Positions 26,891 to 35,783 of a stretch of DNA of 64,000 bases are shown here, in pieces (the first letter of the stretch is position 1; every line of letters begins with the position of its first letter). Below the pieces are notes generated by a model. It was given only the letters and a program-made list of their open reading frames with translations. It made no database searches and was not told the origin of the DNA. The stretch is from an uncultured Sphingomonadaceae bacterium (GTDB taxonomy: Bacteria; Pseudomonadota; Alphaproteobacteria; Sphingomonadales; Sphingomonadaceae), in the NCBI GenBank assembly GCA_947497085.1, contig CANMFE010000002.1:731462-795461 (forward strand). Reading direction: 5' to 3'. Both the position numbers and the translations under genes were made by a program.

Positions 26891-27970
26891 ATGATGTTTC
26901 GCTTTCTTGTCTTTCCGCTTGTCCTGATGGGGGCCATGATGACTGAACCTGCCATGGCCGCGCAGATATGCGAGCGAGACGTTGTGGTGATTGCGCATCG
27001 CGGCGCGAGTGGGGAGCGGCCCGAGCACACACTGGCATCCTATGATCTGGCGATTGATCAGGGTGCGGATTTTGTCGAGCCTGACCTGGTGATGACCAAG
27101 GACGGTGTGCTGGTGGCGCGGCATGAAAATGACATATCCGAAACAACCGATGTCGCGGACCGGCCCGAATTTGCAGATCGTAAAGCCACCAAACAGATTG
27201 ATTATCACGAAATAACCGGCTGGTTCACCGAAGATTTTACGCTGGCGGAACTGCGCACTTTGCGCGCGAAAGAACGCCTGCCACAGCTGCGCGGCGCCAA
27301 CACCGCTTATGACGGGCTGTATCAGGTGCCGACACTGGACGAGATCATCGCGCTGGTGCGCGCGCGTGAAGCCGATACCGGGCGGCGAATCGGGATATAT
27401 CCCGAAATCAAACATCCGACCTATTTTGCGAATATTGGTCTGGCGATGGAGCAAAAGCTGGTCGATACGCTGCATGCAGCGGGATATAAGGATGCCAGCG
27501 AACCTATCTTCATCCAGAGTTTTGAGACCGGCAATCTGCGCGCATTGGACAAGATGACCGAGTTGCGCCTGATCCAGCTTATCCACCCGCTTGTCCCGCC
27601 CTATGATGTGCGTGAAAACATCACACAGTTCGACATGGTGCTGCCCAAATGGCTGTCTGATATTGCCAGTTACGCCGATGGCATTGGCCCCGGTACCGAC
27701 CTGATCCTGCCGCGTGACAGTGATGGAGGCTCGCTTGAACCCACGGCATTAATTGCTGATGCACATGCGGTAGGGCTAGAGGTGCATCCATGGACATTCC
27801 GGCGGGAAAATTATTTCCTGCCTGCGGAAATGCGTGCAGGTGACGATCCGCGTGATGCAGGTGATCTGGCGGCACAGGTCGCGCTATTTATCAAACTGGG
27901 CGTGGACGGCGTATTCAGTGATAATCCGCGCGAAGCCGTGCAGGTGCGCGACAGGGCTTGTGGCAGGTAG
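26891..27970 (+). CDS. glpQ: Glycerophosphodiester phosphodiesterase, exported (GlpQ-like)
   Basis: A 359-residue enzyme that hydrolyses glycerophosphodiesters to glycerol-3-phosphate and an alcohol. A signal peptide ends AMAAQ, so it is periplasmic. The catalytic His-Arg pair is in VVIAHRGASGERPEHT, the metal-binding Glu/Asp in DFVEPDLVMTKDG, the second catalytic His in RHENDISETTDV, and the Glu-Lys in IYPEIKHPTYF. Length and motifs fit periplasmic GlpQ rather than cytoplasmic UgpQ. The substrates are probably deacylated phospholipids. It is next to the NSS symporter; no glpT is present. Confidence 0.9.
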   Translation: MMFRFLVFPLVLMGAMMTEPAMAAQICERDVVVIAHRGASGERPEHTLASYDLAIDQGADFVEPDLVMTKDGVLVARHENDISETTDVADRPEFADRKATKQIDYHEITGWFTEDFTLAELRTLRAKERLPQLRGANTAYDGLYQVPTLDEIIALVRAREADTGRRIGIYPEIKHPTYFANIGLAMEQKLVDTLHAAGYKDASEPIFIQSFETGNLRALDKMTELRLIQLIHPLVPPYDVRENITQFDMVLPKWLSDIASYADGIGPGTDLILPRDSDGGSLEPTALIADAHAVGLEVHPWTFRRENYFLPAEMRAGDDPRDAGDLAAQVALFIKLGVDGVFSDNPREAVQVRDRACGR

Positions 27971-29215
27971 TTACGCTGCCTCGGGTATTTTGCGCTGAAA
28001 TAATTTGCCTTTTTCCGCCCAAAAGAGCGTCGCCAGCGACGCTATGCTGCACAGCAGGAATCCGGTAGTCAGCGGAATATTTGTGCCATTGAAAAGCTGC
28101 CCTATTGCCGCGCCCAGCAATGCCGAAACAATAGTCGTCGAGAACGCCTGAAATGATGATGCCGCCCCCGCCATGCCGCCAAACGGTTCCATGGCGATGG
28201 ACGAGCAATTGCTGTTGATAAAGCCCGTCATGCCCAGTGAAAGTGCGGTTATTATGACGAAAGGCACCAGCGACATACCGCCAGTAGCGGCTCCGACCGC
28301 AAGGCCGATGGCCGACAGGATGATGACAGCCAGTATGGCGCTATGCGCAATCCGCCGCGCCCCGAAACGCATGACGAAACGGGCATTCAAAAATGCACTG
28401 AGCGCAAGATTCGCGGTGATGATGGCAAAGATCAGCGGGAAATAATCCCCCACACCATAGGCAGTATCGAAAATTTGCTGCGCCGAGGCGACAAAGCCGA
28501 ACAATGGCCCCATGCTGAGGCCGCCGGCGAGCATGTAACCGCTCGCCCTGCGGTGGAAGATGATGGTTTTCCATGTCTTCCAGATTGTGTCCCGGCGGAT
28601 CGGGATGACGTTTTCAGGGGCAAGCGTTTCGGGCAGGCGGATCCATGTCCAGATCAGCAGCATGGCGCCGAGCAATGCCAGCGCAAAAAATATCCAGTGC
28701 CAGCTGGCCACGAGCAATATCCCTGCGCCAAGCGTGGGCGCCAGCATGGGCACCAGCGTGAATACGATAAAGGCGAGCGACATCACGCGCGCCATCCGGT
28801 CACCGACAAAACGGTCACGCACTACCGATGTTACAACAATGCGCAGCGCGCCTGCAGCCAGCCCTGCACAAAAACGCAGCATAACCAAAATGCCGAAATC
28901 AGGCGCAAAGGCTGCCAGTACAGCGAAGAAGGCGTAAAATGCCAGCGCGGGGAGTAGCACCACCTTGCGTCCAAAGCGGTCGCATAAGGGACCATAGAAA
29001 AGCGATCCAATGCCGAACCCGCCAACAAAAGCGAGTACCACCCATTGCCGATCATTTGCATCGGTCAGGGCATAATCCTGCGCAATCATGCCAAGCGCGG
29101 GCAGCATGGCATCAATCGCCAGTGCGGTGAGCGACATAAGCGCGGCAATCATCGCCACGAATTCACCGAATCCGAGGGGGAATTCCTTTTTTGCGGGAGA
29201 GCTGGCTTCAGTCAT
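27971..29215 (-). CDS. MFS multidrug exporter, Bcr/CflA type
   Basis: A 414-residue inner-membrane antiporter with 12 predicted helices. Motif A reads GPLCDRFGRKVVLLPALA and the first helix MSLTALAIDAMLPALGMIAQDY is typical of Bcr/CflA (DMYLPALP-like). Motif C-like GAGILLVASWHWIFFALALLG follows helix 4-5. I use the ATG at 29215 (MTEASSPAKKE); an upstream in-frame ATG at 29317 would add an unlikely tail overlapping the EEP gene. Substrates unknown. It converges on glpQ with the stops back to back. Confidence 0.88.
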   Translation of the reverse strand: MTEASSPAKKEFPLGFGEFVAMIAALMSLTALAIDAMLPALGMIAQDYALTDANDRQWVVLAFVGGFGIGSLFYGPLCDRFGRKVVLLPALAFYAFFAVLAAFAPDFGILVMLRFCAGLAAGALRIVVTSVVRDRFVGDRMARVMSLAFIVFTLVPMLAPTLGAGILLVASWHWIFFALALLGAMLLIWTWIRLPETLAPENVIPIRRDTIWKTWKTIIFHRRASGYMLAGGLSMGPLFGFVASAQQIFDTAYGVGDYFPLIFAIITANLALSAFLNARFVMRFGARRIAHSAILAVIILSAIGLAVGAATGGMSLVPFVIITALSLGMTGFINSNCSSIAMEPFGGMAGAASSFQAFSTTIVSALLGAAIGQLFNGTNIPLTTGFLLCSIASLATLFWAEKGKLFQRKIPEAA

Positions 29216-29313
29216 GGCAGGCCTTATGACGGGCCGGAGCATCTGTGGCCAGAAATTAAATATGGGCGGCCATATATTTCTGATTGGGCAAAGGTTGCGC
29301 GCGCGCCACCACC

Positions 29314-30399
29314 TCAACTGCCGCTATTCTTATCCACCATTTTTTCGATCATCTCATTCGCATCCTGCCGGTCTTCCGCATCGGCATCTTCCGGGTCATC
29401 ATTCAGTTTTCTGGCCAATTGTTTCTGGATACAGAAAGTGGCGGTGACGGGCAAATGGTCCGACCCCGTACTGCGCAGCACGTTAATTTCGGTAATGGCA
29501 ATATTGGGCGTGATGAACATATGGTCGAGCGGCCAGCGGAAGATCGGCCAGTACGCAGGAAAAGTTGCATAAAAGCCGCGGCCGATCCGCGGGTCGACAT
29601 AGCCGCCAATACGTTTGAACGTCTGTGAAGTTTTTGACCAGGCAACGTCGTTGAAATCGCCCATGGCGAGTACCGGGACATGTTCCTCTGCCGCAAGTTT
29701 GGCGGCAATGGCGATTTCACCATCACGGTTTTCGGTATTTTGTCCCGGCACTGGTGGCCGCGGGTGCAGGCCGATAAAATGAAATGGCTTGCCTTCATGT
29801 GTTTCCATCCACACGAAGATAGAGGGCGTATCCTGTTCGGCAATATAACGTACCTCATGCCGCGTGACGGGCAGGCGCGTGAAAAAAGTGAGGCCGTAAA
29901 GATTGTCGAGCGGTACGGTTTCACGAAAACGGTATTTTTCCATGAATGGTGCCAGGGCATCGACCCATTTTTGATCGGTTTCGAGCAACAGCACGAGATC
30001 AGGATCTTCGCGCTCCAGCATATCCAGTGTGGCGCGGTAATTGCGGTTGGTCTGCAGCACGTTAAAGCTGAGTACCTTGAAACACTGCGTCTGCTTTACG
30101 TCGTCATCGACCGTGGCAAAGGCGACTTCTTTTGCCGCCAGCGGTGTATAGGGGAATATCCGGTATGCTTGCCACCCGATAACCGCCGCCAGCGCCAGCA
30201 TGACGGTCCAGCGCGTGCCTCCCGACATAAAGATGAATGCGCATATCATGGTGATAAGCGATACACAGGCGATCATGAAGCGGGGGAAATCCCACATGCG
30301 CACCCACCAGAAACTGGTCTCAGTTGCGCTCGCGGCAGTGATGGTGAGAAGGAAAGCAGTGATTATGCCAATGATTATATTTGCCATGTGCCTATTCAC
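29314..30399 (-). CDS. Endonuclease/exonuclease/phosphatase family protein, membrane-anchored
   Basis: A 361-residue protein with three hydrophobic segments in the first ~90 residues followed by an EEP (DNase I-like) domain. Metal and catalytic residues appear in VLSFNVLQTNR, LLLETDQKW, FIGLHPRP, VLAMGDFNDVAWS and the final GSDHLPVTA. This topology matches the YafD/ElsA-like EEP group with the catalytic domain probably outside the cytoplasm. The substrate may be nucleic acid or lipid phosphate. The first codon GTG (30399) overlaps the stop of the XRE gene by four bases; ATG 30387 is an alternative. It is the last gene of a three-gene operon. Confidence 0.85.
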   Translation of the reverse strand: MNRHMANIIIGIITAFLLTITAASATETSFWWVRMWDFPRFMIACVSLITMICAFIFMSGGTRWTVMLALAAVIGWQAYRIFPYTPLAAKEVAFATVDDDVKQTQCFKVLSFNVLQTNRNYRATLDMLEREDPDLVLLLETDQKWVDALAPFMEKYRFRETVPLDNLYGLTFFTRLPVTRHEVRYIAEQDTPSIFVWMETHEGKPFHFIGLHPRPPVPGQNTENRDGEIAIAAKLAAEEHVPVLAMGDFNDVAWSKTSQTFKRIGGYVDPRIGRGFYATFPAYWPIFRWPLDHMFITPNIAITEINVLRSTGSDHLPVTATFCIQKQLARKLNDDPEDADAEDRQDANEMIEKMVDKNSGS

Positions 30400-30638
30400 C
30401 CCGGTTTCGTTTTCTGCCCCTGGCTGCTGTCAGTCCAGATAAATACTTTTTCCAGATCCTGCCCGAAGACATGGGCGATACGGAAAGCGGTTTCGAGTGT
30501 GGGCGAATATTTGCCCTGCTCAATCGCAGCTATTGTTTGTCTGGTAACGCCTACGCGCGCACCAAGTTCCGCCTGGGTCATTTCATCGGCATCAAAGCGT
30601 AGGCGGCGTATCGTATTTTGGAAGGGAAGCCGGGCCAT
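30396..30638 (-). CDS. XRE-family helix-turn-helix regulator (small)
   Basis: An 80-residue HTH protein. The DNA-binding motif is MTQAELGARVGVTRQTIAAIEQGKYSPTL, very close to the YozG/Cro-type single-domain regulators. ATG 30638 is chosen because GAGAGG lies eight bases upstream; GTG codons lie further 5'. It sits between a small membrane protein and an EEP hydrolase on the same strand, with four-base overlap to the latter. Such pairs of membrane protein plus small XRE protein are common, and the regulator probably controls its own operon, perhaps through the dyad at 31095-31133. Confidence 0.88.
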   Translation of the reverse strand: MARLPFQNTIRRLRFDADEMTQAELGARVGVTRQTIAAIEQGKYSPTLETAFRIAHVFGQDLEKVFIWTDSSQGQKTKPG

Positions 30639-30655
30639 TGTCACCACCTCTCACA

Positions 30656-31075
30656 TCAATTGCGACGATATAGGATGATTTGCGCGATGTAACGCGTTAT
30701 TTCAGAAAGCACTATCGCGCCAAGAAGTCCGTTCATCAACCAGAATGCACCATGGCCAATATGATAGGATGCCATGGCGGCAAGAACGCCGACCACCAGC
30801 AGGAAATAGGAAAAATAGGCAGCGCGGTGCGATATCGCGCGGTCGCGTTCGTCAAGCGCTGCGTTGGCGTCATCGGGTGCCATCGCGGCAACAATGGCGG
30901 TACTGACGATGAATATCAGCGTGATCGCCACCACCACTGCAATCAGATAGCCGATATAATAGCCATGGCCTGCATGACCGCCAGTTTCGCCATAGACCAG
31001 CGTGACAAAATAGCTGCCAAACCCGATCAGCGTCAGCACAAGTGATATCCAGGATGTTTTTTCACGAAATGACAT
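30656..31075 (-). CDS. Small four-helix membrane protein (DUF2178-like)
   Basis: A 139-residue protein with four predicted transmembrane helices and a short charged loop (DDANAALDERDRAISHRA) between helices 2 and 3. This loop and topology resemble the DUF2178 family, which is repeatedly found beside a YozG-like XRE regulator, as here. Function unknown. It is the first gene of the operon, with the XRE gene 17 bases downstream. A GGAG site precedes the ATG, and an AT-rich dyad lies just beyond. Confidence 0.75.
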   Translation of the reverse strand: MSFREKTSWISLVLTLIGFGSYFVTLVYGETGGHAGHGYYIGYLIAVVVAITLIFIVSTAIVAAMAPDDANAALDERDRAISHRAAYFSYFLLVVGVLAAMASYHIGHGAFWLMNGLLGAIVLSEITRYIAQIILYRRN

Positions 31076-31094
31076 GATTGAGACTCCATATACA

Positions 31095-31133
31095 TGTTAA
31101 TTTTTTCAACCTTAATGTTGAAAATATTTAACA
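31095..31133. promoter_or_regulatory. Nested dyad, candidate operator of the XRE operon
   Basis: TTTTCAAC (31103-31110), spacer CTTAAT, GTTGAAAA (31117-31124) is a perfect inner inverted repeat. TGTTAA (31095-31100) and TTAACA (31128-31133) form an outer, slightly off-centre pair. On the minus strand TTGACT (a good -35) lies 17 bases before the inner repeat, so the dyad would cover the -10. A bound XRE dimer here could repress the operon. Inferred from sequence only. Confidence 0.5.
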
Positions 31134-31215
31134 TAGAGTCAAATAAATTATACTTCTTTTTCATTTTGCCGGTTCGATGCTTTCACGTACGCGGTGGATG
31201 GGCTAGGCATGCAGA

Positions 31216-32082
31216 ATGTCTACGACCTTCAAACTTGATACTTCGACCAGCCGTGCCAACCCGACACCAGCTCCTATGAAACGCGTGACTGTGCCTGCGA
31301 TCCGGAATCGCAAGGGCAAAGAGCCGCTTGTCATGCTGACCGCATACACGGCGCGCACGGCACAGCTGCTGGATGCGCATTGTGACATGCTGCTGGTGGG
31401 CGATTCGCTGGGGCAGGTGATTTACGGGTTGCCCTCTACAGTTCCCGTGACACTCGACATGATGTGTGCGCATGGCGCTGCGGTGGTTCGGGGCAGCTAT
31501 CACAGCCTGGTCATCGTCGACATGCCATTTGGCAGCTATGAAGCCTCGCCGCAACAGGCATTTGAAAGCGCCGCGCGCATTATGCAGGAAACGGGCGCTG
31601 CCGCGGTCAAGATGGAGGGCGGTGCGCACATGGCGCCAACCATCGAATTCCTGTCCGCGCGGGGTATTCCGGTCATGGGGCATGTAGGCCTGACACCGCA
31701 GTCAATTAATATGCTGGGCAGTTACCGTGCGCGCGGCAAGGGCAATGCCGAAACCGCAAAGTTGCTGGATGATGTCAAGGCGATCAGCGATTCAGGGGCA
31801 TTTTCCATGGTGGTCGAAGGCGTGATGGAAAGCGTGGCCGAAGAAGCCATGGCGGTGGCGCAGATTCCGGTTATCGGCATTGGCGCATCGGCCAAATGCG
31901 ACGGGCAGGTGCTCGTGACCGAAGATTTACTGGGCATGTTCGAACGCACGGCGCGCTTTGTGAAACGCTATGACAATCTTGCCGAACGTATCGAGGCGGC
32001 GGCGGCGCAATATGCTGAAGAGGTCAAGGCGCGCACCTTCCCCGGAGAAGAACAGACATACCGGCCGAAAGAGAAGAAGTAG
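31216..32082 (+). CDS. panB: 3-methyl-2-oxobutanoate hydroxymethyltransferase
   Basis: Makes ketopantoate from alpha-ketoisovalerate and methylene-THF, the first committed step of pantothenate synthesis. At 288 residues it has the expected size. Characteristic blocks are LVMLTAYTARTAQLLD, MLLVGDSLGQVIYG (metal-binding Asp), PFGSYEASPQQAFESA, AVKMEGGAHMAP, and VMGHVGLTPQS. An N-terminal extension of about 20 residues precedes MKRVTVPAIR, which might be the true start. panC is not in the window, so the pathway genes are dispersed here. Confidence 0.95.
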   Translation: MSTTFKLDTSTSRANPTPAPMKRVTVPAIRNRKGKEPLVMLTAYTARTAQLLDAHCDMLLVGDSLGQVIYGLPSTVPVTLDMMCAHGAAVVRGSYHSLVIVDMPFGSYEASPQQAFESAARIMQETGAAAVKMEGGAHMAPTIEFLSARGIPVMGHVGLTPQSINMLGSYRARGKGNAETAKLLDDVKAISDSGAFSMVVEGVMESVAEEAMAVAQIPVIGIGASAKCDGQVLVTEDLLGMFERTARFVKRYDNLAERIEAAAAQYAEEVKARTFPGEEQTYRPKEKK

Positions 32083-32099
32083 TGTCAGGCGCAATGCCG

Positions 32100-32315
32100 T
32101 TACTTCACAATATCGGGTTCCTTGGCCGCGCGGCGGTATAGCCGTTTCCAGTGCTTGTGCGAACGTTTATCCAGCGATCGGTCGCTGGCGCGCCGTTTCA
32201 GAATGTCGATATAGTCATCGCCATAGCGTGCATACAGGTTGCGAATCCCTGCTATGTCGCGCTGCTTGCCTGTATCGCTCCTGAAAAAATCTAGAAACAC
32301 GGATATCCCTCTCAT
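32100..32315 (-). CDS. Small basic protein of unknown function
   Basis: A 71-residue, strongly basic frame from ATG 32315 (MRGISVFLDFF). The C-terminal half (DRSLDKRSHKHWKRLYRRAA) has a pattern that looks conserved rather than random, and I think small alphaproteobacterial proteins of this type exist, but I cannot name a family. The frame continues upstream to 32405 through AT-rich sequence of unlikely coding character. It converges on panB. No clear ribosome-binding site supports the start, so both existence and start are uncertain. Confidence 0.45.
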   Translation of the reverse strand: MRGISVFLDFFRSDTGKQRDIAGIRNLYARYGDDYIDILKRRASDRSLDKRSHKHWKRLYRRAAKEPDIVK

Positions 32316-32501
32316 CCAGATATTGGTTTTACCCAGCTGATTATGCACATAAATAACAGATTTTGCACTGATATATTTTACATAATTTATCATATTATGC
32401 CGCAAAAAGCATCTTCTTCCGATTTAATCGTTGCGCTGGTGCGGGAAAACCATATCAACTGAGGCGGTGAAACAGCCCAGTTGGCTGAGCAGGAGGGTGA
32501 A

Positions 32502-33686
32502 ATGAGCGACGGGGCAAATGGAGATGAGGCGGCAACCGGGCCGCTTGCAGGCGTGAAAATCGTCGACATGTCGAGCGTCGTCATGGGACCTTTTGCTACC
32601 TTGCTGATGGCTGACATGGGCGCTGAAGTCATCAAGGTTGAAAATGAGGATGGCAAGATCAAGGGAGACATGATGCGCTATGCGGGCGAGTCTCCGACAG
32701 GCGATCTTGGACCGATCTATATGGCGCTTAACCGCAACAAGCGCTCTGTCACCATCAATGCCAAAAATGCGGATGAAAAAGCGGCCTTGCTTGAGCTGAT
32801 TAAGGACTGTGACATATTCTTTCACAATGTACGTCTTGCCGGCATGGAGCGGCTGGGCCTGGGTTATGAGGATGTGAAAGCGGTCAACCCTGATATAATC
32901 TATGTGCACTGCGCCGGTTTTGGCGATGGGGGCCCCTATTCAACGCTTCAGGCCTATGATGACCTCGTACAGGCGGCCTCGGGCTATGCTGCGCTGGACC
33001 AGCTGCGTTCGGGCGGCGACCCTGCCTATGCACCATCGCTGATTGCGGACAAGACAGTGGGCCTATTTGCAACCTATGCAACGCTGGCGGCGCTCTATCA
33101 CAAGGAAAAGACGGGGCAGGGGCAGTTCGTTTCCGTGCCGATGCTTGAATCCTTCACGTTTTTCAACATGGTCGAGAATCTCTATGCAGCAACCTTTAAG
33201 GAAGAGGGTGGTAAAATGGGCTATACCCGCTCGATAAACCCGCGGCGGCGACCTTATCCGACACAAAATGGTTATATTTCGATTGTGCCTTATGTCGATG
33301 CGCAATGGGCACGTTTTTTCGAAATTGGCGGACGCCCCGGTGTGTTTGAGGATCCGCGCTTTTCGACCTATGAAGAGCGGACCAAGCATACGGGCGAACT
33401 ATATGCGATTATCGAGGAAGTGGCCGCCACTAAGCCGACCGAGGAATGGCTCGATATACTGGCGCGTGAAAATATTCCGGCCATGCGGTTTAACGAGATG
33501 GAAAATGTACTTACCGATCCGCATCTGGAAGCGGTCGGATTTTTTGAGAAACGCGAGCATGAACTGGCCGGGGCCTATCGTGCCATGCGCCACCCCGTCA
33601 GTTTTGGCAAGACACCGGCGAACATACGCTATAACCCGCCAACACTGGGATATGATAACGATCTGGTTGGCAAGAAAAGGCTTTAA
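32502..33686 (+). CDS. CaiB/BaiF family CoA transferase
   Basis: A 394-residue family III CoA transferase, which moves CoA between carboxylic acids through an Asp-anhydride intermediate. The N terminus PLAGVKIVDMSSVVMGPFATLLMADMGAEVIKVE is diagnostic. The QAYDDLVQAASGYAALD and YNPPTLGYDND segments are also family-typical. Which acyl groups are used (formyl, succinyl, carnitine or other) cannot be decided. ATG 32502 has GGAGGG at ideal spacing; a TTG upstream is not needed. No acyl-CoA dehydrogenase or hydratase lies next to it. It converges on dksA. Confidence 0.9.
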   Translation: MSDGANGDEAATGPLAGVKIVDMSSVVMGPFATLLMADMGAEVIKVENEDGKIKGDMMRYAGESPTGDLGPIYMALNRNKRSVTINAKNADEKAALLELIKDCDIFFHNVRLAGMERLGLGYEDVKAVNPDIIYVHCAGFGDGGPYSTLQAYDDLVQAASGYAALDQLRSGGDPAYAPSLIADKTVGLFATYATLAALYHKEKTGQGQFVSVPMLESFTFFNMVENLYAATFKEEGGKMGYTRSINPRRRPYPTQNGYISIVPYVDAQWARFFEIGGRPGVFEDPRFSTYEERTKHTGELYAIIEEVAATKPTEEWLDILARENIPAMRFNEMENVLTDPHLEAVGFFEKREHELAGAYRAMRHPVSFGKTPANIRYNPPTLGYDNDLVGKKRL

Positions 33687-33750
33687 GAAAAAGGCCTAAG
33701 TACTTGTTTTAAAATAGATGTGCCGTCCAATAGGCGGTGGTGTGAGCTGC

Positions 33751-34215
33751 TTAATCGTCGCGTGAGATTTTTTCGCGGCGCTCATGCTGTTCCTGTGCCT
33801 CGACACTCATGGTGGCAATTGGGCGCGCGATCAGGCGGCCAAGACCAATGGGTTCGCCCGTTACTTCGCAATAGCCATATTCGCCCTGGTCAATGCGGCG
33901 CAGTGCCGAATCGATCTTGGAAATCAGCTTGCGCTGCCGGTCGCGGGTGCGCAGTTCGAGTCCCCATTCGGTTTCGCTGGACGCGCGGTCGTTCATGTCA
34001 GCCTCCTGGATGGGGCCATCCTGCAACTGACGTAACGTGCCCTTGGCGGCGTCCAGTATCGAATTTTTCCATTCGAGCAGCAGGTTGCGGAAAAATTCCT
34101 GCTGTTTTTCAGACATATACTCTTCTTTTTCAGAAGGCTTGTAATCTTCACTGACGGCCTTGCGTGCCTTGGCCAATATGTCGATATCTTCAACGACGGT
34201 TGTCGCATTTACCAT
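33751..34215 (-). CDS. dksA: RNA polymerase-binding transcription factor DksA
   Basis: A 154-residue secondary-channel regulator that works with ppGpp at rRNA and amino-acid promoters. The coiled-coil tip Asp residues are in the QDGPIQEADMNDRASSE region, and the C-terminal finger reads YCEVTGEPIGLGRLIARP followed by SVEAQEQHERRE. Only one of the four zinc-ligand cysteines of E. coli DksA remains, a pattern usual for Alphaproteobacteria. ATG 34215 (MVNATTVVEDI) is preferred to 34260. It is divergent from serS with a 212-base intergenic region, and convergent with the CoA transferase. Confidence 0.93.
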   Translation of the reverse strand: MVNATTVVEDIDILAKARKAVSEDYKPSEKEEYMSEKQQEFFRNLLLEWKNSILDAAKGTLRQLQDGPIQEADMNDRASSETEWGLELRTRDRQRKLISKIDSALRRIDQGEYGYCEVTGEPIGLGRLIARPIATMSVEAQEQHERREKISRDD

Positions 34216-34427
34216 TGTTTGGCTCTCCAGGTCCGGAACATTTGCCTGGCATGGTTTCATGTCCGGGCTGATCCGAAGGGTTAATCCTCATAGTCTTTGG
34301 CCGCGCTATAGCTCTGCGTTTGCAGATACACAAGCGGCAAAACGGGTCATTTTGCATGGCGCATTTATATCCGCTGAATGCAGCAGGGGCTTGCGCCGCT
34401 GACGTGCAAATTGCATAGGGTCAAACC

Positions 34428-35723
34428 ATGCATGATATTAAGACGATACGCGAGAATCCGGCAGAGTTTGACGCGAGCCTGAAACGGCGCGGGGCAGAGG
34501 CTGTGGCCGACCGAATCATCGCCCTGGATAGCGCGCGGCGGGAAACCACTACGCAGCTTCAGGAAGGCCAGGCCCGCCGCAATGAGGCGTCCAAGGCGAT
34601 TGGCAAGGCCAAGGCGGCAGGTGATGAGGAAACAGCGCAGGCGCTGATGGCGGAAGTTGGCGCGCTCAAGACTCAGCTGCCCGCGCTTGAGGACAAGGCG
34701 CGCCAGATTGGCGAAGAGCTGAATGCGCTGATGGCCGCCTTGCCGAACCTGCCGATGGACGATGTGCCGCAAGGTGAGGATGAAGACGATAATGTCGAGC
34801 TGTCCCGCTGGGGCACGCCGCGTGAATTTGCGTTTGAGCCGAAAGAACATGCCGATATCGGTCCAGCGCTCGGACTGGATTTTGAAACAGCAGCGAGTAT
34901 TTCGGGCGCGCGCTTCGCGTTTCTGAAAGGTAATATGGCACGGCTGCAAAGGGCCATAGGCCAGTTCATGCTGGACCGGCAGGTGCAGGAAAACGGTTAT
35001 ATGGAATGTGCGCCGCCTTTGCTGGTGCGCGATGAAGCCGTGTTCGGGACCGGTCAGCTTCCCAAATTTTCAGAGGACCTGTTTCAGACCACCGATGGCC
35101 GCTGGCTCATTCCCACAGCTGAAGTCAGCCTGACCAATTCGGTGCGCGAAACGATATTGGGCGCAGACGAACTGCCGATGCGGCTTACAGCGCTGACCCC
35201 CTGTTTCCGCAGCGAAGCGGGCGCGGCGGGCCGCGATACACGCGGCCTGATCCGTCAACACCAGTTTGAAAAAGTCGAAATGGTGACCATCGCGCATCCC
35301 GAGGCAAGTGAGGCCGAGCATGAGCGGATGACAGAGGCGGCTGAATCCATATTGCAGGCGCTCGAACTGCCCTATCGCAAGATGCTGCTATGTACCGGGG
35401 ATATGGGTGCCACAGCACGCAAAACCTATGACCTGGAGGTCTGGCTGCCCGGACAGGGGGCATATCGTGAAATCAGCAGCTGCTCCAATTGCGGGGATTA
35501 CCAGGCGCGGCGTATGAATGCGCGTTTCCGGCCAGAGGGCGAGGCCAAGGGCACCGATTTTGTGCACACACTCAACGGTTCCGGGCTCGCGGTGGGCCGT
35601 ACATTGGTGGCAGTCATCGAAAATTACCAGCAGGCTGATGGCAGCGTGGCCATTCCAGAGGCGCTGCGCAGCTATATGGGCGGGCTGGAAAGAATTGATA
35701 TGGCGGGCGAGGCTGGCGCATAA
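34428..35723 (+). CDS. serS: Seryl-tRNA synthetase
   Basis: Charges tRNA-Ser with serine. At 431 residues it has the typical length. The N-terminal antiparallel coiled coil ([15 protein letters not shown] to about residue 110) binds the tRNA long arm. Class II motifs follow: motif 2 [20 protein letters not shown] and motif 3 [18 protein letters not shown]. The serine-binding TAEVSLTN loop is present. In many Alphaproteobacteria surE and pcm follow serS before an M23 peptidase gene; here the M23 gene follows directly after 60 bases. Confidence 0.97.
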   Translation: MHDIKTIRENPAEFDASLKRRGAEAVADRIIALDSARRETTTQLQEGQARRNEASKAIGKAKAAGDEETAQALMAEVGALKTQLPALEDKARQIGEELNALMAALPNLPMDDVPQGEDEDDNVELSRWGTPREFAFEPKEHADIGPALGLDFETAASISGARFAFLKGNMARLQRAIGQFMLDRQVQENGYMECAPPLLVRDEAVFGTGQLPKFSEDLFQTTDGRWLIPTAEVSLTNSVRETILGADELPMRLTALTPCFRSEAGAAGRDTRGLIRQHQFEKVEMVTIAHPEASEAEHERMTEAAESILQALELPYRKMLLCTGDMGATARKTYDLEVWLPGQGAYREISSCSNCGDYQARRMNARFRPEGEAKGTDFVHTLNGSGLAVGRTLVAVIENYQQADGSVAIPEALRSYMGGLERIDMAGEAGA

Positions 35724-35783
35724 GGACGGATCAATGGACGGGCCAAATAAAACTGGCACACGGCCAGATTATCGCTAAAACTC

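Noticed and set aside
30396..31075. Toxin-antitoxin pair (XRE plus small membrane protein)
   Set aside because: The membrane protein has four helices and a DUF2178-like loop, unlike small toxin peptides, and the operon continues into an enzyme.
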